From the NCBI GenBank assembly GCA_015039315.1, contig WIDE01000076.1, forward strand, positions 95,928-159,927: a DNA stretch of 64,000 bases, in the 5' to 3' direction. Below the pieces are notes generated by a model. That model saw only the letters and a program-made list of their open reading frames with translations, was not told where the DNA came from and searched no databases. Made by a program: the position numbers and the translations under genes. Positions 23,100-34,995 of the stretch are shown here, in pieces (the first letter of the stretch is position 1; every line of letters begins with the position of its first letter). Source of the stretch: Clavulina sp. PMI_390 (taxonomy: Eukaryota > Basidiomycota > Agaricomycetes > Cantharellales > Hydnaceae).

Positions 23100-23489
23100 T
23101 CATTGGATGAACCGAAGAGGCATCGATTTGAGTTCCTCCTTGCGCTCTTTCTGTATGGAGAGAAGGATATCATCTCATGAGAGAGTATGTATCTTCCACT
23201 GAACACACGAGGTCACTCACAGCACCTCGGATGAATGACACACTCAGTTCTTATGCTTTACAAGAGGATCCACTGAAGACTCGACGGGGCGCGCGCAATC
23301 ATCGAAGTCTGATGACACAGGCTCTGGGCGGTCCGGGTTAGAAGGTTCTTCGGGAGCTGATGATGACTTCTCTGTCTCTGCATCAATGAAGCTTCTTATA
23401 CCTTTTGACTATTCATCAATGGGGAGTCTTACATGCGCTACTATTACTATCATAGCAACGAGGATGTGAGGGTGCTCGGAGATTTGCAT
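23100..23489 (-). CDS. possible small single-pass membrane protein
   Basis: Tentative. On the minus strand, MQISEHPHILVAMIVIVAH (from 23489, hydrophobic centre) is followed after a short putative intron by a polar Ser/Pro/Asp stretch (FIDAETEKSSSAPEEPSNP). A last exon may read KERKEELKSMPLRFIQ and stop at 23100-23102. The internal joins could not be put in phase with normal introns (the apparent ones would be under 40 bp), so this may be a pseudogene or a wrong model. Confidence 0.25.
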
Positions 23490-23981
23490 GTGCTTCGGCG
23501 CGCGGTGCAGCCGTTAGCACCGCCAACCAAGAACCAACGAACCAAACCCCAATACCAATGTCTGTCCGAGTCGAATAGGCGAATGCTGGGCTAGGATCTG
23601 TCAATAATGGACGCTGATGGTTGCTAAAGTCGATATATTTATAATTTATCGGCTGCCGCATGTTCCTGAGAAGGTGACGTCGCTCGTTCGGATACCGGAA
23701 AGCAATTCCCTGTTGTATACTATACACATCTTGTTGTATATCTATACATATCTTGTCTTTGTCTAAGGCAGGAGGGGCTGAGCGGGTGATCGGCATCTCC
23801 CGCCCAGGTGCTGCGCGTCACACACGCCATTCAGTTGTCTTTTGTCACCCGTCACTTAGGCGAGCAAAGCCTGTGCTCAGCCGACTACGACTATCTCTCT
23901 ATCTTCACAAACTTATACTAGACAGCGGGCGCCAACGACTAGCATCGTCGTCAGAGGCGACACCGGTAATTCCTAATAATA
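23490..23981. promoter_or_regulatory. upstream region of MSS4
   Basis: No supported coding region. Short frames on the minus strand show no domain. It probably holds the 5' leader and promoter of the lipid kinase gene that starts at 23982. Confidence 0.35.
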
Positions 23982-26900
23982 ATGAGCACGACCATGCTGC
24001 AGTATCCGCCGTCGCCGTCAATGCGGAGCAGGAGCAGTTATCGCTCTGCTGCCGACCATTCGTCCTCCCATCGCAACTCGCTCCTCTCCACCTCTGGCGC
24101 ATCGTTTGAAACAGCCCTGGCGAGCGCAGTATCACTCGTAGACGACGACAACGTAGACGTCGATGGCCTTCTTGTCAATGTCGAGGACACAGAACAAGTT
24201 GACACAGCGGCCGTCAACCCTTTGCATGTGCTTGCATCCTCTCAGTCAGACGGCAGCTCTCCGCCCATCCACATCACCCGAGTGAGCGAGGACACCGTAT
24301 ACATCTCCAACAGCGACCAGCCACGTCCCGGGCCTGCTCGCCGGGCGGCTGGGAAAGCACTAGACCATGTCCACAAAGTTGCTGCCATCGTCACCCCATC
24401 CTCGGCCTCGGCCCATGCCCAACCTGGCTCTTCGCCCGGTAATGGCTCATTATTGAGCAAACTTGGTAGTGGGGACGGCCTCGCATTGAACGCCGTAGAA
24501 GGCCCGAACGGCCTCACGCCTCCACCCTCGCCTCCCAGCACCGAAAGCTTTCGTCTGCGAGCAGGCCTGGCTCCTGTATCGTCGTCCAGCAACCCAAATG
24601 GGGACGTCCTGGGAGGCCCCACTGTTGCGGAGCCTGATGTGGGGGATTTGGATGACGATGCTCCCATTGCTCCCGCGACACCGCGCAAAGGCCAAAATAG
24701 CACACCATCACCGAGTACGTCTTTTCTTCATCATTTCACTACTATTCGAGCCGTAAAAAATGCTGATTATTTTTATTACCAATATCTAACCTGGATTGGA
24801 CGCCCCAGACGCGACGCCAAGGGCCGTACGCACGCCAAGTGGAGAAGTGGCGTCACATCAGCGATCGCCATCAGATACCTCTACATCCACTATACCCGTA
24901 ACTGGTGCAACCACCTCCTCTTCATCCTCATTACCCTCATCGTTTGCCTATCCTCGTGTTACGCGCGGTGGTCCCGAGCACGGAGCCCCACCACCCTCTT
25001 CCTACTTTTCTCCGGTGGCAGGGTCCGCAGACGTGCCTCCGACACCAATAAGTTCTGTTGGTGATAACACCACCACCGCCACTACCACAACTAGTGCGTC
25101 TACAATCACGGACTCACAACGACAACACCCTTCACCCTCATCAGTGACTTCGCATTCGCAATTTGAGTCACCAGTCGAATACCTTTCTGCATCACCTCCG
25201 CACAACAAGACTGCCGCGCCTCCCTCGAGAGGATCATCGTCATCCTCCTTACATGGTCACGCCCACCCCACTCCCGCGGCAGGCACATCATCATCCTCAT
25301 TCCATCACGCGTCCCTTCCCGCCCCATCCAAAGCAGCAGCTGGGCAACCACCTTCCCCATCCCGACGAAACACCATGGCAATGGATGGTGGCGGCTCTCC
25401 ACACAGCGGTCATGGCCGCTCACGTTCTCTCACAGGCACCATAGTCGCCGCCGGAGCAGGGGCAGTTGGAGTTCCTCAATCTGGCGCGCCATCTTCGTAC
25501 CCCGGCTTTGGAGCGCCGATCAACCGTACGCACAGCGGCCAATCCTCGTCCCCTCATTCGCACTCTCAGCAGCCCACGACGAAAGCGAGCCTCGATTCGG
25601 ATATCTTGAAAGAGGCAGAACAGATTCGGCGCGAGAGGACGTCGAAGCGCGCACGCGAGACGCGCGAGCGCGAGAGGGAACAGAGGGAGCGCGCTGATGC
25701 GGAAGCCAAGTTGACGGGCACGTACGTCCCTCCGCCTCAGGCCCAGGCCCAGGTCCACCCTCAACAGCCCTCTACCAGCCATGATGGTGGTGCGGTAGCT
25801 GGCCCGAGCCATCATCAGCGGACGGGGTCGGACGAGATTTCGCTTGCTGGTTGGGGTCTACCGCCGTCGTCGACTATGAACACCGACCCTATGTCTGTGG
25901 ATGGGTCGGCGCTCGCGGCGATGGAGCGCGCCGGTCCCGCAGCTGTTGTTGTTGCTCCTACTACTGCGGTGGCGGCAACGGCAACTGCTGCGAAGCCGGC
26001 TGATGAAGAGAACAAGGTGCTTGTGGGTAACTTGATTGGGGAGGACCACGTCAATTACGTGCTGATGTACAACATGTTGACGGGCATTCGCATTGGCGTA
26101 CGTACACATCCCTCATCATGGGTTTATTTGATGAATCAGGATTGCTGACAACTGAGCCTTCTTTCTTGCTTTCTGTGATTATAGGTCTCGAGATGTGAGG
26201 CAAAGATGAAGCGACCTCTGACTCCAGAAGATTACACAGCGAGTCACAAATACTCGTTCGATATGTATGTGACTCATTCATCAACCTTTTGCATCCCATT
26301 GCTCACTCCTGATTAACCCTTCTGATGAATAGCACTGGCAATGAGTTGACCCCTTCAGCGCGCTATGACTTCAAGTTCAAGGACTACGCGCCCTGGGTAT
26401 TCCGCACCATGCGTGAAGAGAACTTTTACCTCGACCCCGCAGACTACCTGCTCTCGCTCACCTCGAAATACATCCTCTCCGAACTGGGCTCGCCTGGCAA
26501 GTCTGGCTCATTCTTCTACTTCTCGCGCGACTACCGCTTCATCATCAAGACCATCCACCACAACGAGCACAAATTCCTGCGCAAGATTCTCCCACTGTAC
26601 CACAAGCACGTGCGAGAGAATCCGCATACACTGCTCAGCCGCTTCTATGGCTTGCACCGTGTCAAGCTGCCAAGGGGGCGCAAGATCCACTTTGTCATTA
26701 TGAACAACCTGTTCCCGCCCCATCGCGATATTCACGAGACGTATGATCTCAAGGGTAGTACGGTAGGGAGGGAGTACCCTGAGGCGAAAGCTCGCGAGAA
26801 CCCGCGTGCGGTCCTGAAGGATATTAATTGGATTGACCGCAAGCGCGTTCTCGAGCTTGGTCCTGAAAAGAGGGCATTGCTGACGGAGCAGTTGAGGCGG

Positions 26901-27773
26901 GACGAAGAGTTCCTAAAGAGCGTCAATGTGATGGATTACTCGCTGCTGATTGGGATCCATAACATGCAGCGAGGGAATCGAGACAATCTTCGGAGGAACA
27001 CCCTCAAGGTGTTCAAGGCTGGGGTGAGTGTTGAAGGTTCAATTTTCCGCGGTTTGTTATAGTTTTCTGACTGGAATGTATTGTTATATTATAGCCTGAC
27101 ATGGGCCAGATCCCACCCGGAATGCGACGCCGACGCGGCTCCCATTCGAGCCGTTCAGAAATGGAGGGCGCAGGCGTCCCAAGACATCGCATGTCGCGTG
27201 GAAATACCTCCGTCACCACGGGTACCGACGTACATCATCATCAACCTCATCATCACCAGAGCTACCCTCCCATTGCTGGTGCCCACCATCATCACCACCC
27301 CCATCACGCGTCACAACTCAGCCATGGTCAGACGATCGGGTCACTATCGGACGAGCTTCCTGATCTGGACGACTCGGATCGACAGCATTTCATCTTCTAC
27401 CAGGACGAGGGTGGGTTCAAGGCGACGGATGAAGCGAACCGCCCCATGGACACCATCTACTACTTGGGTGTGATTGATATCACAACACCATATAATTCCG
27501 TCAAAAAGTTGGAGCACTTCTGGAAGGGTCTGCGGGCAGATGTTGTATGTTCCTTTCTTACTCTCTATTTCCTCACCTTGTTCGTCACTAGATGACTAAT
27601 TATAATACTGCTCATAGCATAAAATCAGTCCTGTTCCAGCAGCCGAGTATGGCAGCCGCTTTTTCGACTTTTTGACAGCATCGATGCGCGGAGGTGGAGG
27701 GACTGAGCGATTCAAGCCTGAATCCCGCTCGACTCCGCAACCCGCAACGCCATCCATGCCTGAACAGCAATAG
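23982..27773 (+). CDS. MSS4: phosphatidylinositol-4-phosphate 5-kinase (MSS4/its3)
   Basis: Exons 23982-24714, 24809-26097, 26185-26264, 26333-27023, 27095-27544 and 27618-27773 join in phase to 1132 residues. The enzyme makes PI(4,5)P2 at the plasma membrane and controls actin, endocytosis and wall integrity. The first 640 residues are disordered Ser/Pro/Thr-rich, with a charged Arg/Glu coiled stretch at about 520-560. The kinase domain follows: [50 protein letters not shown] (about 838), [12 protein letters not shown] (about 900, catalytic Asp), [20 protein letters not shown] with the metal-binding Asp and the activation loop, then [11 protein letters not shown] His-rich segment (about 976-1000, HHHQPHHHQ and HHHHHPHH) lies in the variable insert of the kinase core. 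No truncation. Confidence 0.93.
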
Positions 27774-28442
27774 GCGTCTGTCATTCCCATTGTTCTCCCC
27801 TTGTCCTGTTCCTCCCTTTCACCACCGCTGCGTCACCTCCTGTTAACCTCTCACGATCTACTACATCTCCCTTTTTCCAATTTGCTCGCTCCCACCAACA
27901 CCGCATGCGCATTGACCTGTTTGTCATCTGCTTGTTGCATTATTCCATGCAATTGTCTCACTCATTTGGGTCTCTCTCGCCTTGTTTCTCACTACAATTA
28001 CCGCGTGCATAGTCGCACCGCGGCACACACTCATTTGGTCTGTAGTCTCTCTCACTCGTGTCGCCAGGACTTGGGACACTTCCACACTCGTTTACGTTGG
28101 TTTCCTTTGATCTCTTTTCTCTTTTCATCTCATTTCTTTTCCTAGCATTTTTTCCTTTGTTTTCTCTCCTCTTCTTTTCATCTCCTTTGTTTTCCCCTTT
28201 CTCCGCTGCCTCTCATCGGCCTTGACGGATGAATCATCAATCCATGCTGCATGCGTACTCCGCGCACTCTAATCTCATCACTCTCCCGCATAGTTATGCC
28301 GTGTACATAGAATTCCGTACAAGGGGTATATGCTACAGGTAGCGAGCTACAATAGACCGAGAATGATAAGGTGAACAAACGATAGCTGAAAGGATAACAC
28401 AGGGGGTATTGTAAGGCAGGAGAGTGTCAGGGGGCGGCATTA
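27774..28442. other. convergent 3' region, MSS4 / CND1
   Basis: The 668 bases between two convergent stop codons must hold both 3' untranslated regions. The plus strand is T- and C-rich at 28120-28200. No gene recognised. Confidence 0.5.
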
Positions 28443-31400
28443 TTATTCGGAATCGTGGTCTGACTCTGCAAGAGCAGGTTCTTCATCGACAGGCATTTCG
28501 GTTTTGGTTCGTCCCCTGGTTCTCGGCTCTATAAATAGAAAAAAGGACAGATAGTCAGTTATGGAGGGTAGCCATTAGGAGACTTTACAGAGCAACGCAC
28601 TCCTCTCAGTCGTTTTCTGACTGCGACCCGCGGCTTTTCGGCGCGCTGCAGCTGTCTTCTTCTGCATGCTCTCCTCCAAGGCTTGCTCTTCCTCGCCCCT
28701 GTCCTTGAAGTCTTTCAGGATCTAGTAGTGTGCGAGAGACATACCGTGAAAAATCAATGAGTTATGCAGAAGATTAGCCAGGAGGTCAGTGGAACCTGGG
28801 GCTTACCTGCTCAAATTCTTTCAATTCTGAGTCTGGCTTGTTGGACGATTTATTTGACCGAGCCTACGTAAAACATCATACCATGAGTGTTGTTGTTCGA
28901 TTACAGTAGCAGAATGTAAGCGTTGGCACGCACCTTCGTGAGGATTTCATTGAATCGATTGTACACAGCCTCCTCGTGCAGTTTGTCTTGATAGAACGGC
29001 AGTCCCTCGATGAGCTTCTTGACAGATCGCTCCGACTTAAACGGCAGCAGCGACAAGCAGTATGCAATGTCGCGCCATTGGCGGGGCTCTGTGCTGAGCC
29101 GGAACCGCTGGCAGAGCTTCTCAACGATAGCATCCGCTTGCTTCTCCTTTTCCACAAAGGTGAAGATATACTTCATTGTGCGTTGGAAAGCTTCCTCTTC
29201 CAACGCGTGATCTCCGATGGACAGATGGCTGATGACTGTTCAATCACAAGGGTGAGTTGACTTACTTGACGACAATGGTAAAAGAAAGGCTCTCACCGTC
29301 AGGTAAGTTGTTGTAGATTGCGTTATCCTTGTTGCTGGAAAGTTCAGTGAAGAACAATTTTGCCAGGTCCGCAATTCTCGAGTCCTCATCCTCGAGGCAC
29401 TTCGCCATCTCGCCAAGCTGGCCCTTCACCTTGATCATGCTGCCAAGAATGAGGTAGGTGAGCACCATCAAGGTGTTCTTCTTAACCGTCATATCCTTAT
29501 CAGATAGGCCATCGTAGAGTTTGTTGTTGTTCTCGTCAACGAGGTGACTGAAGCGCACTGCAACATCTCCGAGCGCAATAATACAGTTGCTTCGGATGAT
29601 TGGATCTCGAGATGTCTCCATGATTTTGAAGAGGAGCATGAGGTTGGCTTCGCAGAAGTGGGTGCTGACACACATCAATTTGCTGAGTGCGAGGGTAGCT
29701 GCTCGCCGGAGTGTCGGGCTCTGTATTGTCCATCATTGAGCCAACAGAACGGATAGATCAGAAAACATCAAGACTCACCTTGTACTTCTTGGGTGTGCCA
29801 CAGATATGCACGATCATTGGACCAAACATAGCCAGAAGAGAACGATCTCCATACAGCATCTCGTCATCGCAGAACTTGGCGATTCGGTCGGCGGTGTCGT
29901 CTTCCGCTGTTCCGGCAACTTGCTCAAGCTCATCAACTTCTTTGGCGTTTGTTGACTTGCTCAGGTCTTGTTCCTGTTTCTTTTCTATTCGAGGAATGAG
30001 CGCCTTCATCAGAAAACATAGATGGATTATCATCTTACCTTTGGCAAGAACCTCTTTTCGTCGCTTGATCTCTCGCTCAACGAGCTCGAGGTAGACGATG
30101 TGCTTGAACGCAACATGGCCGACAGTGAAGACTAGCTGGCTCAGTTGGAATGGATCTGATCCACCCTTCTCGCCTTCTTCAGCCGCAGCTGGTTGCTCGG
30201 TGGAGTCCTCTTTCACGTCTTCGTTGTCGGTCGTATCCGTCTTGGCCGGAGGGGTACTTTGCTTTTTCGAGAAGACAGCGAGAGCGAAACTCTTGATGAG
30301 ATCACCGCAGAGAGCATCAGGCTGCTCGCCGAGAAGATAGATAGTATTAATTGCCTGCTCAGCCATGCCGAACCTTCATGACCGGAGTTCGAAATTAGCA
30401 ACCAAGCTTTACGCGAGGGTAGGCGACATACCAATCCTTGGATTTGCACGGATGCTCGAAGGTGTCCCGTAACCGCTTGAACATGACATTTTCCATAGGC
30501 AGTCTAATCGATTTGTCCTCCAGAGAGCCTACGCCGACAGTAAGGTTATTCTGCTTGGCTCAGGTAGTCACAGGCCGAGACTCACCTTTAACCTTCTTTA
30601 CACTTCCACTCAGTCGTTGCAGCGCGACACAGGTGTACTGAGCGAGAACAAGATCTGTCTATGGAGAAAGTTAGCGCCCTTCATTCTAGTTCAAGATCTT
30701 GCGCTATTCACCCTTCCTAGGGGCCCGAGACCAATCCGGAGCAAAGTGTCGACTCGGTCAGTGACGATCTCGCCTTTTGCCAATGCAAACATTCCTAGAA
30801 CGATAATGGCCCCTCTTCTTTGGAACCTGGGGATCTCGCGGTCGGCACCTAGAATGGGCGGCTCATAAGTTAGGGGTTTTCGAGGCGGCGGGCAGGGCGG
30901 ACTCACTGTAAACTTGCCAGAGGGTATCCACAACATCACCAGAAACCCGGCCATCCTCGTAGAGGGTGCGCATGAGTTCTTCGAGTGATGTGATCTCAGC
31001 AAGCGAGGCTTCGCGAGTGAGACTACGACACAAGCATGATGGGTTAATGGATCGAAGAATGTCATCACAACTAGTGGAGAGTACGCACTCAATCATATTC
31101 TTGGCGATACGGTTCGTCTGCGCCCTCGAATCGGCTTCCTCTTCGTCCGTAGGATCGAAGTAGAGGGCTCGGTAGCACTCGATGAGTTTTTGTCGGATGC
31201 CTTTGAGTTCCTTGTCCTCCTCGGAGGTAGTGCCACTGGTATCCTTCGTCCAGATGAGATGCAACATCCTCTTGATGCCAGCCTACGGGTAGCAATATCA
31301 GTCGTCTTCAGAACGCTGCTCGCAAGATCAGGATTGAGCCGGTTACTCACATCAGCACCAGCCATCTGATACTCATGGGCGACCCGGAAGAAGTCGATGC

Positions 31401-33581
31401 TCTCAAGGACCTCCGCTTTGCTCGTGCTCCCTAATAGCTGCCCGACGACATCCATTGAACCTTCCACCTGACGAATGAACTCAAGGGCGTCGGCGATGTA
31501 GCGCTTAGTGAGCTTCAGGCGAGTAAAGTTCGCCATGTCCTCCGCATCGAGTTCTTGAGCTTGGGGTGCAGCTTCCGAAGCACGAGCCTTTTTCTTGGCA
31601 GCGCGTGTCTCCTTTGAGGATTTCTTCTTCGGGCTGTCCTCGTCTTCATCTTGTTCCTCGTCCTCATCCACTAACACATCTTCCACCTCATCCTCTTCGT
31701 CCTCTTCTTCACCATCCCCTTCCGCGTCCTCAGGCGCTTTATTCTCGCTAGGCACTGGACCCATTTGCTTTGCTTCCAAGCGCTTTAGCTGCTCCCTCAC
31801 CTGCTGGTATCGTGTCTCCCACTCAGGTTGGTTGAGGAAACCGCCATACATGGCGCCGAAAGGATGTGTGAGGATCATGTTGGTGAGGGTGGAGATGGCA
31901 TAGCGCCTGACAGACGAAGCTTTGTCGGAGAGGGCATCGATGATGTAAGGAGTAGTGAGCGCTCGCTGTTTGGGGAGTTTGACAGGGAGCCTTAAGTGTG
32001 CAGGATGAGAGATAACAAAAAAGAACAGATCAGCTTGATCACTCGAGGCCAATGAAGAGATGCTTGAGCTTACTCAAGAAGTTTTGAGATGGTTTGCAGG
32101 ACCTTGACTCGAACATAGCTGCTCACATCGCAGAAACGCTCCAGCAGAAGGTCGAACAGTTTCGAGATTTTCTTCTCTCTTCGTTCTTGTCCTTCTTGTG
32201 CGGTTCGGCCCTCTTCGTCCTCGCCCTCCTGGTTCTCCATAGCAATCTCCTTGACGAGGACACCAACAATCTCGACAAGTGCGATTCGCATTGGGTACGC
32301 TTCACTGTCAAGATGGACACGGAGGAGCGAGAATTGCTTGAGGATGAGTCGGGGGGCAAGTTCGGAAATCCGAGAGAGGAATTTGGAGAACGAGCGAGGG
32401 CCTTTGTTGTCTTGCCCGCTAAACTGTTTCTGAGCTACTTCTCTACGGGCGAGGGTCAGATCATCAGTGGAACCGGAGCAAACAGATTGCCCACATGCCT
32501 AAGAACCTCTTCCGCTAACTGGGTATGGTCGAACTCTTTTTGCAAAACTGCCAAGATGTCGGCCATTGGTTCCGAAAGGTGTTCGAAATATTGGAGACTC
32601 TGGATCATAGAAATCTGGGCACTGAAGGTATGACCATGGGTTTTCACAGCGACGCAGATGATTTTGTAAACGCCGAGCTTGATTTCGGCAACCTTCATAT
32701 GGCCTTCATTCTCCGTAATGCGCCATGCTGGTCGAGTGAGACAACTAGGGACAATGGGTGTTAGATAGAGGTAACAGATCTTTGGGACGAATCGATGCGC
32801 ACTTGATGAATGTATCTCTCTCCGCTGTGGTAGTATAAACCCGATGGCTAGGCAAGTCACGGAGGACACGGCTGATGACGGCCAGAGTGGGAATGATCTG
32901 CTCTCCCCAGGTCCAATTATCAAGGGCAACTTGAGCCTTTTGCTTTGACGTTTTTGTTCCTTTCTTTCCCTGCAGCGCTATAATGAATATCGGGCGACTC
33001 AACCATAATACAAGAGGCTCACCTTGCCTTTCGTCGATGCAGTAGCTAACTCGGCACCATGAGTGGGCGTGTGGCGTTCGGCAGCGGCGGAGAACCATTG
33101 GAGCAGGAAAGAAAACATTTCGAGTGGAGCCCGATGAGGAGACTCATTCCCTTGTTCCCCAGCTTCAACGTCGTGCTTGATCGCCTCGACGACTGCTTGG
33201 AGCCCTGAACATATTGAATCGAGTAGTTTTGATATCACGGAGGGGTGGGGGGAATCGAAGTGTCTAGGTGATTTGTGTATTAGTAAAGCATATGGCAATA
33301 GCTGGTTGGAGTCACACACTTGAGAACACTTCTGTAGACATCGAACACTGAGGGGGTGATAATCGCGTCAAACGACTCGGCAACGGCACCAACAGCGTCT
33401 AGTTGTGTTTCATTGAGTGCTGAGAGCATGTATAAACTAGTTTTATAGCATGAAACCACTTACCATCAAGTAGGTCACGTACCTGACTGGGGCCAGCTTC
33501 ATCAACAGGATCGCTGGGTAGATGATATGAATCCAGGTCCTGGAGAGCAAGAACCTCTTCCTGAAGGTTAAATTCGGCCAT
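28443..33581 (-). CDS. CND1: condensin complex subunit 1 (CND1/YCS4, NCAPD2 type)
   Basis: Long gene of many exons on the minus strand, from MAEFNLQEEVLALQDLDSYH to EEPALAESDHDSE; roughly 1,300-1,400 residues by estimate. The product is the HEAT-repeat regulatory subunit of condensin, which compacts chromosomes in mitosis. Family-typical segments in order: VYRSVLK in the N-terminal domain; RRYAISTLTNMILTHPFG; an acidic linker (31600-31740 region, runs of Glu and Asp) followed by a Lys-rich stretch; FTRLKLTKRYIADALEFIRQ; KRMLHLIWTKDTS; RSNCIIALGDVAVRFSHLVD and MVLTYLILGSMIKVKGQLGE in the conserved C-terminal domain; TMKYIFTFVEKEKQAD; and a basic C-terminal tail. It is divergent from SEC62 over 233 bp. 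Confidence 0.92.
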
Positions 33582-33814
33582 ATTCAACACTTAGCAAGTC
33601 GATCGAGTCCTCAGAGGCTGTTGCTCTTGGAGGCACTCTCGTTTGTTGAACGCGGTTGGTGTTTGGCTTTGTTAATGCAGCGCGTATGGCTGTTATGGCT
33701 GATTAAACATTTCCCACGATCTTGCCAGCTTGCCACGAATACTTGGCCTCCATCATCCATCATCCAGCGTCCCCCCTTCCCCCCCTAGGTGCCTCCCCCC
33801 ATTAGCCAGTCGCA
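33582..33814. promoter_or_regulatory. shared bidirectional promoter region, CND1 / SEC62
   Basis: Only 233 bp separate the two divergent start codons, so both promoters and leaders overlap here. The part near SEC62 has a C-rich stretch (about 33765-33800). Individual sites cannot be assigned. Confidence 0.6.
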
Positions 33815-34763
33815 ATGGAGCACCAAAAGAATGCTCCACCGGAGATTCTAAAAGTCGCCCAGTTTCTTCGAAGCTCAAAGTCAGGCATCAAGACTCGTGC
33901 TGGCGTGATTCCACAGAATGGCAAACGAGTCGACTACTTCAAAGGTAAGCACGCGTATCGACGACCTCCAGGCGATGTAGGCAACTAAACCATCGTGATT
34001 CATAGGCAAAGCTGCCATCAAAGCAGTGATGTCACCAGCTTATGCCAAGCTCAAGGGTGTGCCACCTCAGCCAGCCACCGAGGAAGCAGCCATCCAACTC
34101 CTCAACTCGATGATCCCATACGCCTTCTTCCTCCGCGTTGAGCGTGGAGGGCCGTCTGGCGGTAGTGGATCCCCAAAACAAGTGCAAATCGTCCAGCAGC
34201 AGTCGTTCCAGCAGGCGGACTGGTACTTCGCCTGGCTCTATGAAGGATCTCAATGGGTCACCTACCTAGGTGGTTTCGCAATGGTTGCTGTTATCCTTGT
34301 CGGCGTCATGTTCCCCCTATGGCCTCCAATCATGCGTCAAGGAGCATACTATCTTTCACTCCTGTTCTTTGCGCTTGTTGGCCTATTCATCGTGGTCGCC
34401 ATTCTTCGTCTTATCCTCTATGTCATCACCGTCGTCGCGGCCTCCCCAGGCATATGGCTATTCCCCAACCTCTTTGCGGATGTCGGATTTGTACGTTCCT
34501 TCGCGGGTCCGCTGATTACGGAATGTCGCTGACTGTTCTCTCTATATTAGGTCGACTCATTCATTCCGGTATGGGACTGGGACTTGCCCCCCAAGAAGAA
34601 AAAGAAGAGGAGCAAGGATGGGAAAGTGGGTGACAAGTCGGAGAAGATCATGAATGGCCTGAAAAGTGGCATCTCCACAGGCTCAGAAGCCAGCCTTTCA
34701 CGGGCTGGGACGCCGTCCAAGGGTTCGAGAATAGAGGAGGTTGTAGACGATGGTAGCGATTGA
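33815..34763 (+). CDS. SEC62: translocation protein SEC62
   Basis: Exons 33815-33944, 34006-34490 and 34551-34763 give 275 residues, the usual fungal length. Sec62 works with Sec63 and the Sec61 channel in post-translational import into the ER. The N-terminal cytosolic domain is basic (KTRAGVIPQNGKRVDYFKGK, typical of the family). Two membrane helices follow (about 145-170 and 178-205), separated by the short FPLWPPIMRQG loop. FPNLFADVGFVDSFIPVW leads into a cytosolic tail that begins DLPPKKKKKRSK and is rich in Lys, Ser and Asp. The start is the first ATG and fits the family N-terminus. Confidence 0.93.
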
Positions 34764-34995
34764 TGTGTACCTTTGCTCTAACAGCTGTGGTCCCGTTTCC
34801 ATTCTTTATTGTATCCTTACTCTGCGCTCGATGGACTTGCGCTACCCCATACCTCGCCTCCGTATTATTCCCCATGTGCATTCTTGGGTCTTTTTCTCTC
34901 GGAGAATGCATGATGATCTTTCATTCTGTCAATTTATAGTGAAACGGGGAAGAATTCGAAAATTTTGATTAACATCTGAGTGATAAGTGAGCTAA
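34764..34995. other. convergent 3' region, SEC62 / UGGT
   Basis: 232 bases between two convergent stops; AT-rich near 34935-34980. Nothing else seen. Confidence 0.5.

Noticed and set aside
24715..25064. Alternative C-terminus of MSS4 reading through the first intron
   Set aside because: The frame has AT-rich intron composition with GTACGT and CCCCAG borders; the kinase domain needs the splice.
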